Positions 9,351-17,687 of a stretch of 64,000 bases of DNA are shown in pieces. The translations under genes and the position numbers were made by a program. Under the pieces are notes generated by a model. The model was not told where the DNA came from. It saw only the letters and a list, made by a program, of their open reading frames with translations, and did not search any database. This stretch comes from Alistipes senegalensis JC50. Its GTDB lineage: Bacteria > Bacteroidota > Bacteroidia > Bacteroidales > Rikenellaceae. Numbering within the stretch: position 1 is the first letter of the stretch; each line of letters opens with the position of its first letter. The stretch lies in contig NZ_CP102252.1 of the NCBI RefSeq assembly GCF_025145645.1, positions 1,612,001 to 1,676,000 on the forward strand, in the 5' to 3' direction.

Positions 9351-10232
9351 ATGAAAAAGACTCTTTTATTCTCGGCTTGCGTGGCGCTGACCGCGTCACT
9401 CGTATCGTGCGGAGGCCCCGGCGGCAAAGCGAAGACGGCCGGCGACGCTTCGGCCAAGGCGGAAAGCGAAACGCCCGCAGTTCCCGAATACACCGTCGTG
9501 GACAACGCGCAGGTGGACCTCGCGTCGTTCCCGCAGGACAAGGACGGCTACTACGTGATCTTCGACGGCAAGACGCTCAACGGCTGGCGCGGCTACGGCA
9601 AGGAGAACGTTCCTTCGCGCTGGACGATCGACGACGGCGCCATCAAGTTCAACGGCTCGGGCGGCGGCGAAGCCCAGACGGGCGAGGGCGGCGACCTGAT
9701 CTTCGCCAAGAAGTTCAAGAACTTCGAACTGGAGATGGAGTGGAAGGTTTCGAAGGGCGGCAACTCGGGCATCTTCTACCTGGCCCAGGAGGTTACAACC
9801 CAGAAGGACGGCAAGACCAAATACGAGCCGATCTACATCTCGTGCCCCGAGTACCAGGTGCTCGACAATGCGAACCACCCCGACGCCAAACTGGGCGTTG
9901 ACGGCAACCGCCAGTCGGCATCGCTCTACGACATGATCCCGGCCGTTCCGCAGAACCAGAAGCCCTTCGGCGAGTGGAACAAGGCCAAGATCATGGTTTA
10001 CAAAGGCACGGTCGTACACGGACAGAACGACCAGAACGTCGTGGAGTACCACCTCTGGACGCCCCAGTGGACCGAGATGCTGGAGAACAGCAAGTTCAGC
10101 CCGAAGAAGTGGCCGCTGGCGTTCGAACTGCTCAACAACTGCGGCGGCGAGAACCACGAAGGCTACATCGGTCTCCAGGACCACGGCGACGACGTTTGGT
10201 TCCGCAACATCCGCATCAAGATCCTCGACTAA
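9351..10232 (+). CDS. DUF1080 lipoprotein (3-keto-disaccharide hydrolase-like)
   Basis: 293 residues with a lipoprotein signal (LVSCG, acylated Cys20). After a low-complexity linker, the single DUF1080 jelly-roll domain (about residues 60-293) contains the family landmarks YYVIFDGKTLNGWRGYG near its start, NSGIFYLAQE in the middle and IGLQDHGDDVWFRNIRIK at the end. DUF1080 proteins resemble concanavalin-like lectin/glucanase folds, and some act on 3-keto-glycosides. It sits between the Tat-exported oxidoreductase and a lipoprotein TIM-barrel protein, the combination known from Bacteroides 3-keto-glycoside loci. Anchored in the periplasm or on the surface. Confidence 0.88.
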   Translation: MKKTLLFSACVALTASLVSCGGPGGKAKTAGDASAKAESETPAVPEYTVVDNAQVDLASFPQDKDGYYVIFDGKTLNGWRGYGKENVPSRWTIDDGAIKFNGSGGGEAQTGEGGDLIFAKKFKNFELEMEWKVSKGGNSGIFYLAQEVTTQKDGKTKYEPIYISCPEYQVLDNANHPDAKLGVDGNRQSASLYDMIPAVPQNQKPFGEWNKAKIMVYKGTVVHGQNDQNVVEYHLWTPQWTEMLENSKFSPKKWPLAFELLNNCGGENHEGYIGLQDHGDDVWFRNIRIKILD

Positions 10233-10244
10233 TCTCCCGCGACC

Positions 10245-11150
10245 GTGAAGACCCGTTTTCTGACAACGGTTTGCGCACTTCTCACCCTGGCGGTGCTCCT
10301 CGGCGGATGCTCCGCCGGGGCGGAGAAGGCGCCGAAAAAGGAGGTCGGCATCCAGCTCTACTCCGTGCGGAGCCTGATCGGAGCCTTCGGCAACAATCAG
10401 GAGGACTACAAACCCGTGCTGAAACAGCTCGCCGACATGGGCTACACCTCGGTGGAGGCGGCCAGCTACAAGGATGGCAAAATCTACGGACAGACCCCCG
10501 AACAGTTCCGCAAGGACGTGGAGGAGGCCGGCATGAAGGTGCTCTCCACGCACTGCACGATCAATCTTTCGGACGAGGAGCTGGCCGCAGGCGACTTCTC
10601 GAAGGCCCTCGCATGGTGGGATGAGTGCATCGCGGCGCACAAGGCCGCCGGTGCGGAATACATCGTCGTCCCGTCGATGCGGAAGGTCTCGACGCTCGAA
10701 GAGCTGGCGACCTACTGCCGCTATTTCAACGAAGTCGGCGCCCGCTGCAAGGCCGCCGGACTGAAATTCGGCTACCACAACCACTCGCGCGAATTCGAGA
10801 AGATCGAGGACCGGGTGATGCTCGACTACATGATCGAGAACACCGATCCCGACAAGGTGCTGTTCGAAATGGATGTCTACTGGGCCGTGATGGGAAAGGC
10901 CAGCCCGGTGGACTATTTCAAGAAGTACCCGGGGCGGTTCAAGCTGCTGCACATCAAGGACCGCCGTGAGATCGGCCAAAGCGGGATGGTGGGATTCGAC
11001 GCCATCTTCGCCAACGCGGAGACCGCCGGCGTCGAGAACATCATCGTCGAGATCGAGGGATCGAGCTACGACGACATCGTCCGCAGCGTCCGCGAGTGCA
11101 TCGACTACCTGCTCGAAGCGCCCTTCGTCGAAGCCTCTTACGGGAAATAA
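10245..11150 (+). CDS. Lipoprotein sugar isomerase/epimerase-like TIM barrel
   Basis: 301 residues starting at a GTG codon 12 bp after the previous stop; this start gives a clean lipoprotein signal (LLGGC, Cys22). The rest is one xylose-isomerase-like TIM barrel with probable metal ligands in STHCTIN, GYHNHSREFE, EMDVYW, HIKDRR and IVEIEGSS. Cytoplasmic relatives isomerise or epimerise sugar phosphates, but a lipidated form must act outside the cytoplasm. In the Bacteroides thetaiotaomicron 3-keto-glycoside pathway a protein of this family cleaves 3-keto-glycosides, and the same role is plausible here. Confidence 0.85.
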   Translation: MKTRFLTTVCALLTLAVLLGGCSAGAEKAPKKEVGIQLYSVRSLIGAFGNNQEDYKPVLKQLADMGYTSVEAASYKDGKIYGQTPEQFRKDVEEAGMKVLSTHCTINLSDEELAAGDFSKALAWWDECIAAHKAAGAEYIVVPSMRKVSTLEELATYCRYFNEVGARCKAAGLKFGYHNHSREFEKIEDRVMLDYMIENTDPDKVLFEMDVYWAVMGKASPVDYFKKYPGRFKLLHIKDRREIGQSGMVGFDAIFANAETAGVENIIVEIEGSSYDDIVRSVRECIDYLLEAPFVEASYGK

Positions 11151-11162
11151 ACCGCGGCTGTC

Positions 11163-11945
11163 ATGGAAGAAAAACAAATGACGTTCTGGGCGCACCTGGA
11201 AGACCTCCGCTGGAGCCTGATCCGCGTGGTGGCCGTGCTGCTCGTATTCGTGATAGTTTGTTTTTGCGCCATGCCCTATCTGTTCGACCACTTCGTGCTG
11301 GCACCGACCACCTCGGACTTTCCGCTCTACCGGTGGCTGTCGCAGATCAGCGGCTCGAACAACCCGCTGCTCCCGGATTTCAGCAACGACAACTACTCCG
11401 TGGAGATCATCAACATCAACGTCGCGTCGCAGTTCCTGACCCACATCAGCACGTCGTTCTGGTTCGCGCTGGTGCTGATGTTCCCCTACCTGATCTTCGA
11501 GATCTGGCGGTTCGTGCAGCCGGCGCTGTTCCGCGAAGAGCGCCGGAGCGTCGGACTGGCATTCATCGGAGGCACGTTCATGTTCTTCCTCGGGTGCGCC
11601 GTGGGCTACATGCTCGTGTTCCCGTTCACGTTCCGCTTCCTCACGGAGTACCAGCTGAGCACGTCGATCGTCAACCAGATCTCGCTGACCTCCTACATGG
11701 GGAATTTCCTGATGCTGATATTCGTCATGGGGATCGTCTTCGAACTGCCGCTGCTGGCGTGGCTGCTCTCGAAAATGGGGCTGGTGACCAAGTCCTTCTT
11801 CCGGCAATACCGCAAGCACGCCGTGGTCATCCTGCTGGTGCTGTCGGCGCTCATCACCCCCTCGGGCGATCCGTTCACGCTGATGGTCGTCTTCCTGCCG
11901 ATCTACCTGCTCTACGAGCTCGGCATCAAATTTTCGAGGGACTGA
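11163..11945 (+). CDS. tatC: Twin-arginine translocase subunit TatC
   Basis: 260 residues with about six membrane segments. The N-terminus MTFWAHLEDLRWSLIR carries the TatC signature region (HLxELR-like, here HLEDLR) that binds the RR signal. The central segment FEIWRFVQPALFREERR is also family-typical. TatC recognises twin-arginine signal peptides and recruits TatA. It ends the run that began with the oxidoreductase at 6490, 12 bp behind the TIM-barrel gene, and a strong terminator follows. This makes the locus both a metabolic operon and probably the genome's Tat operon. Confidence 0.95.
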   Translation: MEEKQMTFWAHLEDLRWSLIRVVAVLLVFVIVCFCAMPYLFDHFVLAPTTSDFPLYRWLSQISGSNNPLLPDFSNDNYSVEIININVASQFLTHISTSFWFALVLMFPYLIFEIWRFVQPALFREERRSVGLAFIGGTFMFFLGCAVGYMLVFPFTFRFLTEYQLSTSIVNQISLTSYMGNFLMLIFVMGIVFELPLLAWLLSKMGLVTKSFFRQYRKHAVVILLVLSALITPSGDPFTLMVVFLPIYLLYELGIKFSRD

Positions 11946-11965
11946 CCCCGACATCCGTTCTGCCG

Positions 11966-12000
11966 AAACCGGGATTTCCGCCGTGGAAATCCCGGTTTTT
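11966..12000 (+). terminator. Rho-independent terminator after tatC
   Basis: A 14-bp perfect stem (AAACCGGGATTTCC at 11966-11979 with its complement at 11985-11998), a 5-nt loop and a run of Ts. It lies 20 bp past the tatC stop and closes the oxidoreductase-Tat operon. Confidence 0.9.
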
Positions 12001-12034
12001 CATCTCTCCGGCAGTGCCCGGACAAGCTGCGCCC

Positions 12035-12157
12035 GGCAAAATACAGGCAAACTTGCGTTTGCTCCCGGCTTGCACTACTTTGGCTGCGCCTTAGACAGGC
12101 GGCGCCTCGGCAAAATGCAAGCAAGCTTGCGTTTGCTCTCGGCTTGCACTATCTTTG
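12035..12157 (+). repeat. Duplicated ~48-bp promoter module upstream of tex
   Basis: Two direct copies (about 12035-12082 and 12109-12157) share GGCAAAATxCAxGCAAxCTTGCGTTTGCTCyCGGCTTGCACTA. The second carries a full Bacteroidota promoter. In the first the -7 box reads CTACTTTG, one base short of TATCTTTG, so it is likely inactive or weak. Confidence 0.75.
12127..12157 (+). promoter_or_regulatory. tex promoter
   Basis: TTG at 12127-12129, a 20-bp spacer and TATCTTTG at 12150-12157, a full match to the Bacteroidota TTG-N19/20-TAnnTTTG promoter. Transcription should begin near 12163, which places the ATG at 12177 after a very short leader and argues against any upstream start. Confidence 0.85.
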
Positions 12158-12176
12158 CATCCAAAGACTTCCGAAC

Positions 12177-14294
12177 ATGATCGAACAAATCATCTCCCGA
12201 CGACTCCGAATCGCCCTGCCGCAGGTGCAGGGCACCGTGCGCCTGCTGCGCGACGGTGCGACGATCCCCTTCATCAGCCGCTACCGCAAGGAGGCGACCG
12301 GCTCGCTCAACGAAGTGCAGGTGGGCGCCGTCAAGGAGCAGCTGGAACGCCTCACCGAACTCGAATCCCGCCGCCAAACCATACTCACGACCATCGAAGA
12401 GCAGGGGAAACTGACTCCGGAGCTCCGCCGGCGCATCGAGGAGTGCTGGGACCCGGTGGAGCTGGAGGACCTCTACCTGCCCTACAAGCCCAAACGCCGC
12501 ACCCGCGCCACCGTGGCCCGCGAACGGGGGCTGGAACCGCTCGCCGACCTCGTCATGGCACAGCGGGCCCGCGACACGGCACAGCAGGCCCGGCGTTACG
12601 TCTCGGCCGAGGTGCCGACCCCCGAAGACGCCCTCGCCGGGGCGTGCGACATCATCGCCGAACGCATCTCGGAGAACGAACAGGCCCGCAACGGCCTGCG
12701 CCGCACCTTCGCCCGCGAGGGCATCGTGCACACGAAGGTCGTGAAGGGCAAGGAGGCCGAAGGAGCCAAATATTCCGACTATTTCGACGCCGCGACGCCG
12801 CTGCGCAGCATCTCGTCGCACCGGTTTCTGGCCATGCGCCGCGGAGCCGACGAAGGCGTGCTGAAGATCACGATCGACATCGACGCCGACCGCTGCATCG
12901 AGGGGCTTTGCCGCCAGTTCATCCGCCCCGGCTCGGCGACGCGCACGTGGATGGAGGCAGCAGCCGTGGATTCGTTCAAACGCCTCATACGCCCCTCGAT
13001 CGAAACCGAACAGCTGGCGGCGGCCAAGGAAAAGGCCGACGACGAAGCCATCCGGGTCTTCGCCGAAAACCTGCGGCAACTGCTGCTTTCGCCGCCGCTG
13101 GGACAGAAGCGCGTGATCGCCCTCGACCCCGGGTTCCGCACGGGGTGCAAGGTCGTGGTGCTCGATTCGCAGGGCGGCCTGCTTCACAACACGACCGTCT
13201 ATCCCCATGCGCCGCAGAACCGCTATGCCGAGGCCGCCGAAACCCTGAAAACGCTGGCCGCGAAGTACAAAACCGAGGCGTTCGCCGTCGGGGACGGCAC
13301 GGCGGGCCGCGAAACCGAACAACTGGTCCGCGGACTGGGGCTTGCAGGCGTCGAGATCTTCATGGTGAGCGAGGACGGCGCGTCGGTCTACTCGGCATCG
13401 GCCGCGGCCCGCGAGGAGTTTCCCGACCACGACGTGACGGTGCGCGGGGCCGTGAGCATCGGACGCCGCCTGATCGACCCCCTTTCGGAGCTGGTCAAGA
13501 TCGACCCCAAGTCGATCGGCGTCGGACAGTATCAGCACAGCGTCGATCAGGGAAAACTGAAATCCCGGCTCGTCACGGTCGTGGAGAGTTGCGTCAACCG
13601 CGTCGGCGTGAACATCAACACCGCTTCGAAACACATTCTGACCTACATTTCGGGACTCGGCCCGGCGCTGGCGGAGAACATCGTGGCCTACCGCGCCGCG
13701 AACGGGGATTTCAAAAGCCGCCGAGAGCTGCTCAAAGTGCCGCGGCTGGGAGCCAGGGCTTTCGAACAGGCAGCCGGATTCCTGCGGGTCGTGGGCGGAA
13801 CGAATCCGCTGGACAACAGCGCCGTACACCCCGAATCATACCACATCGCCGGGCGCATGGCCGCCGATGCGGGCGTCACCGTGGAGCAGTTGCTCGCGGA
13901 CAAGGCCCTGCGCAAATCCATACGGCCCGAACGATACGTGGACGGCGACGTGGGGCTGCCGACCGTGACGGACATCCTCGAAGCGCTCGACAAGCAGGGC
14001 CTCGACCCGCGGGAGCAGTTGCAGGTCTTCGCGTTCGATCCCAACGTGCACACGATCGACGACCTGCGCCCGGGGATGCAGCTGCCGGGCATCGTGACGA
14101 ACATCACGGCGTTCGGGGCTTTCGTGGACATCGGCGTCAAGCAGGACGGACTGGTCCACATCTCGCAGCTGGCCGACCGCTACGTCGCCTCCCCGGCCGA
14201 CGTGGTGCACCTGGGACAGCACGTCGAAGTGCGGGTGACGGGCATCGACACCGTCCGCAACCGCATTTCGTTGACCATGCGCAGGGACGGTTAG
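12177..14294 (+). CDS. tex: RNA-binding transcription accessory protein Tex
   Basis: 705 residues. Start chosen at 12177, just downstream of the promoter; an in-frame ATG at 12144 would precede the transcription start. Tex has an N-terminal helical region, a YqgF/RNase H-like domain (VIALDPGFRTGCKVVVLD, about residues 307-324), a helix-hairpin-helix region (GLGPALAENIVAYR, GAFKS-type repeats around 495-570) and a C-terminal S1 RNA-binding domain (PGIVTNITAFGAFVDIGVKQDGLVHISQLA, about 635-665). It binds RNA polymerase and nucleic acids and aids transcription. Monocistronic by appearance, with the next gene convergent. Confidence 0.95.
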   Translation: MIEQIISRRLRIALPQVQGTVRLLRDGATIPFISRYRKEATGSLNEVQVGAVKEQLERLTELESRRQTILTTIEEQGKLTPELRRRIEECWDPVELEDLYLPYKPKRRTRATVARERGLEPLADLVMAQRARDTAQQARRYVSAEVPTPEDALAGACDIIAERISENEQARNGLRRTFAREGIVHTKVVKGKEAEGAKYSDYFDAATPLRSISSHRFLAMRRGADEGVLKITIDIDADRCIEGLCRQFIRPGSATRTWMEAAAVDSFKRLIRPSIETEQLAAAKEKADDEAIRVFAENLRQLLLSPPLGQKRVIALDPGFRTGCKVVVLDSQGGLLHNTTVYPHAPQNRYAEAAETLKTLAAKYKTEAFAVGDGTAGRETEQLVRGLGLAGVEIFMVSEDGASVYSASAAAREEFPDHDVTVRGAVSIGRRLIDPLSELVKIDPKSIGVGQYQHSVDQGKLKSRLVTVVESCVNRVGVNINTASKHILTYISGLGPALAENIVAYRAANGDFKSRRELLKVPRLGARAFEQAAGFLRVVGGTNPLDNSAVHPESYHIAGRMAADAGVTVEQLLADKALRKSIRPERYVDGDVGLPTVTDILEALDKQGLDPREQLQVFAFDPNVHTIDDLRPGMQLPGIVTNITAFGAFVDIGVKQDGLVHISQLADRYVASPADVVHLGQHVEVRVTGIDTVRNRISLTMRRDG

Positions 14295-14312
14295 GCGACA
14301 CCCTCCCCCGGC

Positions 14313-15179
14313 TTACGGCCGTTCGCTCAGCTCTTTATAAAGCTCCATCCTCAGTTCGCAGCAGTTTTCGATTATTCCGGCCGCCTGCTGAACGCGGTCC
14401 ATGTGCATCTCCATTTCCTGCGGAGCCATACGGAATTCGGCGCTGTAGGGCGTTTTCATCAATACCTCCTTCAGCCGCGGCAGCGTGAAGATGTTTTCGA
14501 TATGGTTGTCGTCGAACACGAGCATCAGTTTGGTCGAAAGCGTCCGCATCCGGTCGTGCATCACCACCGGATCGTGGATGTCGAACTCCTGCCCGTGATA
14601 GACCCAGTAGAGCGTGTGGTAGAAATAGACCGCGGCCTGCGCCGTGAACTGCGCCGCCAGACGCACGTTGCGGCCCTCGACCAGGGCGTTCTGCGCCTGC
14701 TCGAGCAGGTCGCCGCCAAGCGTACGGAACGTGTCGAAATGGAACCGCGCGTCCGCATACGCCTTTGCAAAGTCGATCGGACGCTTCGGGCGGCGGAAAC
14801 GGCAGTGGTCGCTGCAATAGAGCAGTTCGCCCTCGCTGTGGGCGAAATAGAGGAACGGCGTCCGGTTCGATTCGACGCAGTTCAACGGCAGGATGTAGAG
14901 ATTGATGTAGGCGATCTTTCGCAGGCGGGGCGGCATTTTGCAACGCAGAATGCGTTTGGCCTGAATCCAGTCGTATTCCGGCGTATCGCGCACCACGACG
15001 AGCAGGTCGTAGGCCGCGGCATCGCTGTGCGGCGTGCCGCCGGCCAGTTTCCCGAACAGCAGGATATATTCGGGCTTGAAATAACCGTCGGTGAGGATGC
15101 GGACGATCTGCGCGGCTTCGGCGGGATCGTAAAGTCGTTCGGCAGGCTGTTCCTGCACGGAGTTTTGATTCGTTTCCAT
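14313..15179 (-). CDS. Nucleotidyltransferase-HEPN fusion protein
   Basis: 288 residues. The ATG at 15179 is preferred to an upstream in-frame one because MPHDKDSP lies in noncoding-looking sequence. The N-terminal half resembles a minimal nucleotidyltransferase (ILLFGKLAGG then YDLLVVVRD, about residues 40-70), and the C-terminal half a HEPN domain (AKAYADARFHFDTF... ALVEGRNVRLAAQFTAQAAVYFYHTLYWVYHG). Similar fusions are common in Bacteroidota, and separate MNT/HEPN pairs are toxin-antitoxin systems. The usual GS motif is GK here and only one clear Asp of the catalytic DxD remains, so the transferase may be altered or inactive. Converges on tex, with 18 bp between the stops. Confidence 0.75.
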   Translation of the reverse strand: METNQNSVQEQPAERLYDPAEAAQIVRILTDGYFKPEYILLFGKLAGGTPHSDAAAYDLLVVVRDTPEYDWIQAKRILRCKMPPRLRKIAYINLYILPLNCVESNRTPFLYFAHSEGELLYCSDHCRFRRPKRPIDFAKAYADARFHFDTFRTLGGDLLEQAQNALVEGRNVRLAAQFTAQAAVYFYHTLYWVYHGQEFDIHDPVVMHDRMRTLSTKLMLVFDDNHIENIFTLPRLKEVLMKTPYSAEFRMAPQEMEMHMDRVQQAAGIIENCCELRMELYKELSERP

Positions 15180-15634
15180 GTGATCGATTGTTGAAAATTG
15201 GACATAATGAGGGCTATCCTTATCGTGCGGCATCGCACGACAAAGAGAATAACGACTTGGTCAGCAACCAGTTGCTAATCGGGCGAATGGAAACGGAAAC
15301 GAATCGGGAGGTTGCACGGCGGAAACCGCCTGCGGCTGGCCTTGCGGCGTGTCTGCGTCGGAACGCGGACGATGTGTGATGTTCGCATAAAAACAAAAAA
15401 TGCGCAGCTGCGAACATCACACATCACTATATTTCAAGCTCTGGGAGTACCGTTCACGGACGAAAGCCCCAACGGTTCTGCGCAAATGGTTAAGTGCCAT
15501 ACTGCCCAAGAGCGTATAGAAACGTAGTGGTTATATCTATGATGTTCGCAGGAGCAAAGATAAGAATTAATCATTGTTTTTTCTATTTATTTAGAAATGT
15601 TTGTATTTTTATAACGACAAACCTTTTATGGTTG
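15180..15634. other. Gene-free boundary between core DNA and the AT-rich island
   Basis: No credible gene. Up to about 15480 the sequence is GC-balanced; from about 15550 it becomes strongly AT-rich. It contains the inverted repeat at 15371-15425 and a third copy of GATGTTCGCA at 15541-15550, right where the composition changes. Confidence 0.6.
15371..15425. repeat. Perfect 17-bp inverted repeat at the island edge
   Basis: GATGTGTGATGTTCGCA at 15371-15387 and its exact complement at 15409-15425, 21 bp apart. Neither side has a T-run, so it is not a normal terminator. The inner 10-mer GATGTTCGCA recurs at 15541-15550. A recombination or protein-binding site is possible. Confidence 0.7.
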
Positions 15635-15642
15635 TATCTTTG
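15635..15642 (+). promoter_or_regulatory. -7 element of the AT-rich three-gene island
   Basis: TATCTTTG followed by GCACTCC, 80 bp before the ATG at 15722. A TTG at the right distance is not seen. It is placed to drive all three following genes. Confidence 0.5.
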
Positions 15643-15721
15643 CACTCCAAAAATAAAAGGATAAATGTGATCAAAAGAATAATAATGATTATATTTGTTA
15701 ATCTATAAAATTACAGTGATT

Positions 15722-16321
15722 ATGGCATTGACTCTAAAACAAGATTTTGCACCAATCATAATTATTGGGCATTGGAATAAATATATTTTCACTCAAGAGT
15801 GGTTGACAAAACTATCTTGGGGACAAGATATACCTATGCGAATAGATATTCCCCTTAACTTAGATGCCTCTGCAAAAATTAACGCACTAGATATTAGTAT
15901 TAATACTATAGGAGAAAGATTGATATTTAGCACGGTAAAAGCATCAACAACAACATTCAATTTAATCCAGAACAAAGCAATAGAGATTTGTCGATTATTA
16001 TCACAAACACCTATTTCTTCTTTCGGCTTAAACATACTTCTAGACTGCCCTATCGAGGAAGTTGATCTAGAAAAAACAGGGTTACATATGAATTTTGGAG
16101 ACAATATCGTTAATTCGATAACTAGAACATTCAATCTAAAAGATTGTGTATTAACTCTTACTATTTCTCAACATGATGAATTATGTCGATTTGATTGTAA
16201 TTTCCATTATCAAGTATCGAATATCGAAACATTAATCGACATTTGCTCTGAAGAAATTTTGCTTGACAAGAAAAATACGTATGCAAACGATTTTATCAGT
16301 GAAAACTTCTTAAAACCGTAA
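15722..16321 (+). CDS. Hypothetical protein, first gene of the AT-rich island
   Basis: 199 residues from the ATG at 15722; a TTG nine codons upstream is less likely. I do not recognise the family. The protein is soluble-looking, with alternating hydrophobic strands (IIIIGHWNKYIF, IPLNLDASAKINALDISINTI), and one helix-rich stretch (TFNLIQNKAIEICRLLSQT). It has no signal peptide or membrane span. Base composition is far more AT-rich than the flanking genes, with AT-ending codons, so horizontal acquisition is likely. Only 4 bp separate it from the Panacea-type gene, pointing to a shared operon and a linked function. Confidence 0.7.
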   Translation: MALTLKQDFAPIIIIGHWNKYIFTQEWLTKLSWGQDIPMRIDIPLNLDASAKINALDISINTIGERLIFSTVKASTTTFNLIQNKAIEICRLLSQTPISSFGLNILLDCPIEEVDLEKTGLHMNFGDNIVNSITRTFNLKDCVLTLTISQHDELCRFDCNFHYQVSNIETLIDICSEEILLDKKNTYANDFISENFLKP

Positions 16322-16325
16322 TGTA

Positions 16326-16940
16326 ATGACAGACAATCAAAATAACATCCAAAATGGCGATTTCAAACCTCAAGAAACTGTAACTAGCTTTTCTGGAGAG
16401 TTAAATGATTGTGTTTCCACAAACAAAGACACAAATACCACATCAATAAATGAATCGCTAAAATTAAAACAAGACACAGAAACAGAAATAGAGATTTCCA
16501 CTCGTCCAGCTAATGTATTCGATGTAGCCACATATATATTAGAACATATCGGCCCATGCTCATCTATGAAGCTACATAAATTATTATACTATTGTCAAGC
16601 GTGGTCTCTTGTATGGGATGATAAACCATTATTTGATTCCCCCATAGAAGCTTGGGCGAACGGTCCTGTTGTGCGAACTATATTTAATTTCCATAAAGGT
16701 CTCTTTCTTGTCAACACAAAGACTTTTGCTTTGGGAAATCCTAATATATTAAATACTAACCAAATTGAGACTATTAAAAGTGTTTTAGATTTTTATGGGA
16801 ACAAGCCGACCCAATGGTTAGTTGATTTGACACATAGTGAAGACCCTTGGATAAAAGCTAGAGTTGGTCTAACTCCTACAGATAGAGGATCGAACGTAAT
16901 AAGCCTTGAATCAATGGCGGAATATTATAGTTCATTATAA
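16326..16940 (+). CDS. Panacea/DUF4065 (SocA-like) antitoxin-type protein
   Basis: 204 residues. After a ~60-residue polar N-terminal extension, residues 60-204 match the Panacea (DUF4065) domain: ANVFDVATYILEHI, SSMKLHKLLYYCQAW (the most conserved stretch), SPIEAWANGPVVRTIFNFHKG and a C-terminal helix. Panacea domains are antitoxin modules that pair with unrelated toxins; SocA of Caulobacter is one example. It lies between two unrecognised genes with 4-bp gaps on either side. The N-terminal extension may be the part that meets the toxin or DNA. A role in a toxin-antitoxin or phage-defence unit is inference from the domain and context. Confidence 0.75.
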   Translation: MTDNQNNIQNGDFKPQETVTSFSGELNDCVSTNKDTNTTSINESLKLKQDTETEIEISTRPANVFDVATYILEHIGPCSSMKLHKLLYYCQAWSLVWDDKPLFDSPIEAWANGPVVRTIFNFHKGLFLVNTKTFALGNPNILNTNQIETIKSVLDFYGNKPTQWLVDLTHSEDPWIKARVGLTPTDRGSNVISLESMAEYYSSL

Positions 16941-16944
16941 AAAG

Positions 16945-17598
16945 ATGCCACCAAGAACTCCAGTTGTAAAGTCATCCCCATCTTTTGAAAAAAAACCTAT
17001 TGCAAGAGAAGGAACCAACTACAAACGGTTCAAACCATCATGGCAATTAAATTGTTTCGATATCAATTGTAAATGGGGAATTTCATGCTTTGATACGATA
17101 AAATTTCAGTGGTCAACCGAACTTGTTCAGGATTTATTAGATAAATCCCATAATGATTTATATACTATCCTTGATCATCTTGCAGGAAAAGAATTAGCAT
17201 CACATAATACTTTTTTTTCTAAATTAATTACCTGCAGAGATCAACACATTGATTTTACCACATTAAAGCATCTATCTAACAACATTATACGCAATTTTTT
17301 CCTTAACGAAATATTCCCAAAATTAAAATGTTTTGAAACCTGTACATGGGAAGAAATAGAACGCGAGAAGACAGGAAAATTAGGACGTTCAAAACACCAT
17401 TATATTAAAAAAGAAGACCTTAGCCCAGATGCACAACAACGATTGTCTGAACTAAAAATGGATGATATTGACGAAGTATTTTCACTACGTCTTGATGGAA
17501 CAAAGCGATTGATAGGGATTAGAGAATTGAATTATTTTAAGATATTGTGGATCGATCTTAACCATGAAGTATGCATCTCCCATCTAAAAGGAACATGA
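16945..17598 (+). CDS. Hypothetical protein downstream of the Panacea gene, candidate toxin
   Basis: 217 residues from the ATG at 16945, 4 bp after the Panacea stop; an upstream in-frame ATG at 16906 would overlap that gene and is less likely. The N-terminus is basic and Pro-rich (MPPRTPVVKSS). The C-terminal ~45 residues (VFSLRLDGTKRLIGIREL followed by FKILWIDLNHEVCIS) read like the strand pair that ends many RelE/HigB-type mRNase toxins. That comparison is from memory of pattern only. The position after an antitoxin-type gene fits a toxin. AT-rich like its two neighbours. A bidirectional hairpin follows at 17688. Confidence 0.65.
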   Translation: MPPRTPVVKSSPSFEKKPIAREGTNYKRFKPSWQLNCFDINCKWGISCFDTIKFQWSTELVQDLLDKSHNDLYTILDHLAGKELASHNTFFSKLITCRDQHIDFTTLKHLSNNIIRNFFLNEIFPKLKCFETCTWEEIEREKTGKLGRSKHHYIKKEDLSPDAQQRLSELKMDDIDEVFSLRLDGTKRLIGIRELNYFKILWIDLNHEVCISHLKGT

Positions 17599-17687
17599 TT
17601 TTAATAAAATACGACTTTCCCTCGGAAATTAATACCTCTTCCTTGTTAAACGCCTCTTGCATGACAAATGTATGACAAAACAAAACC

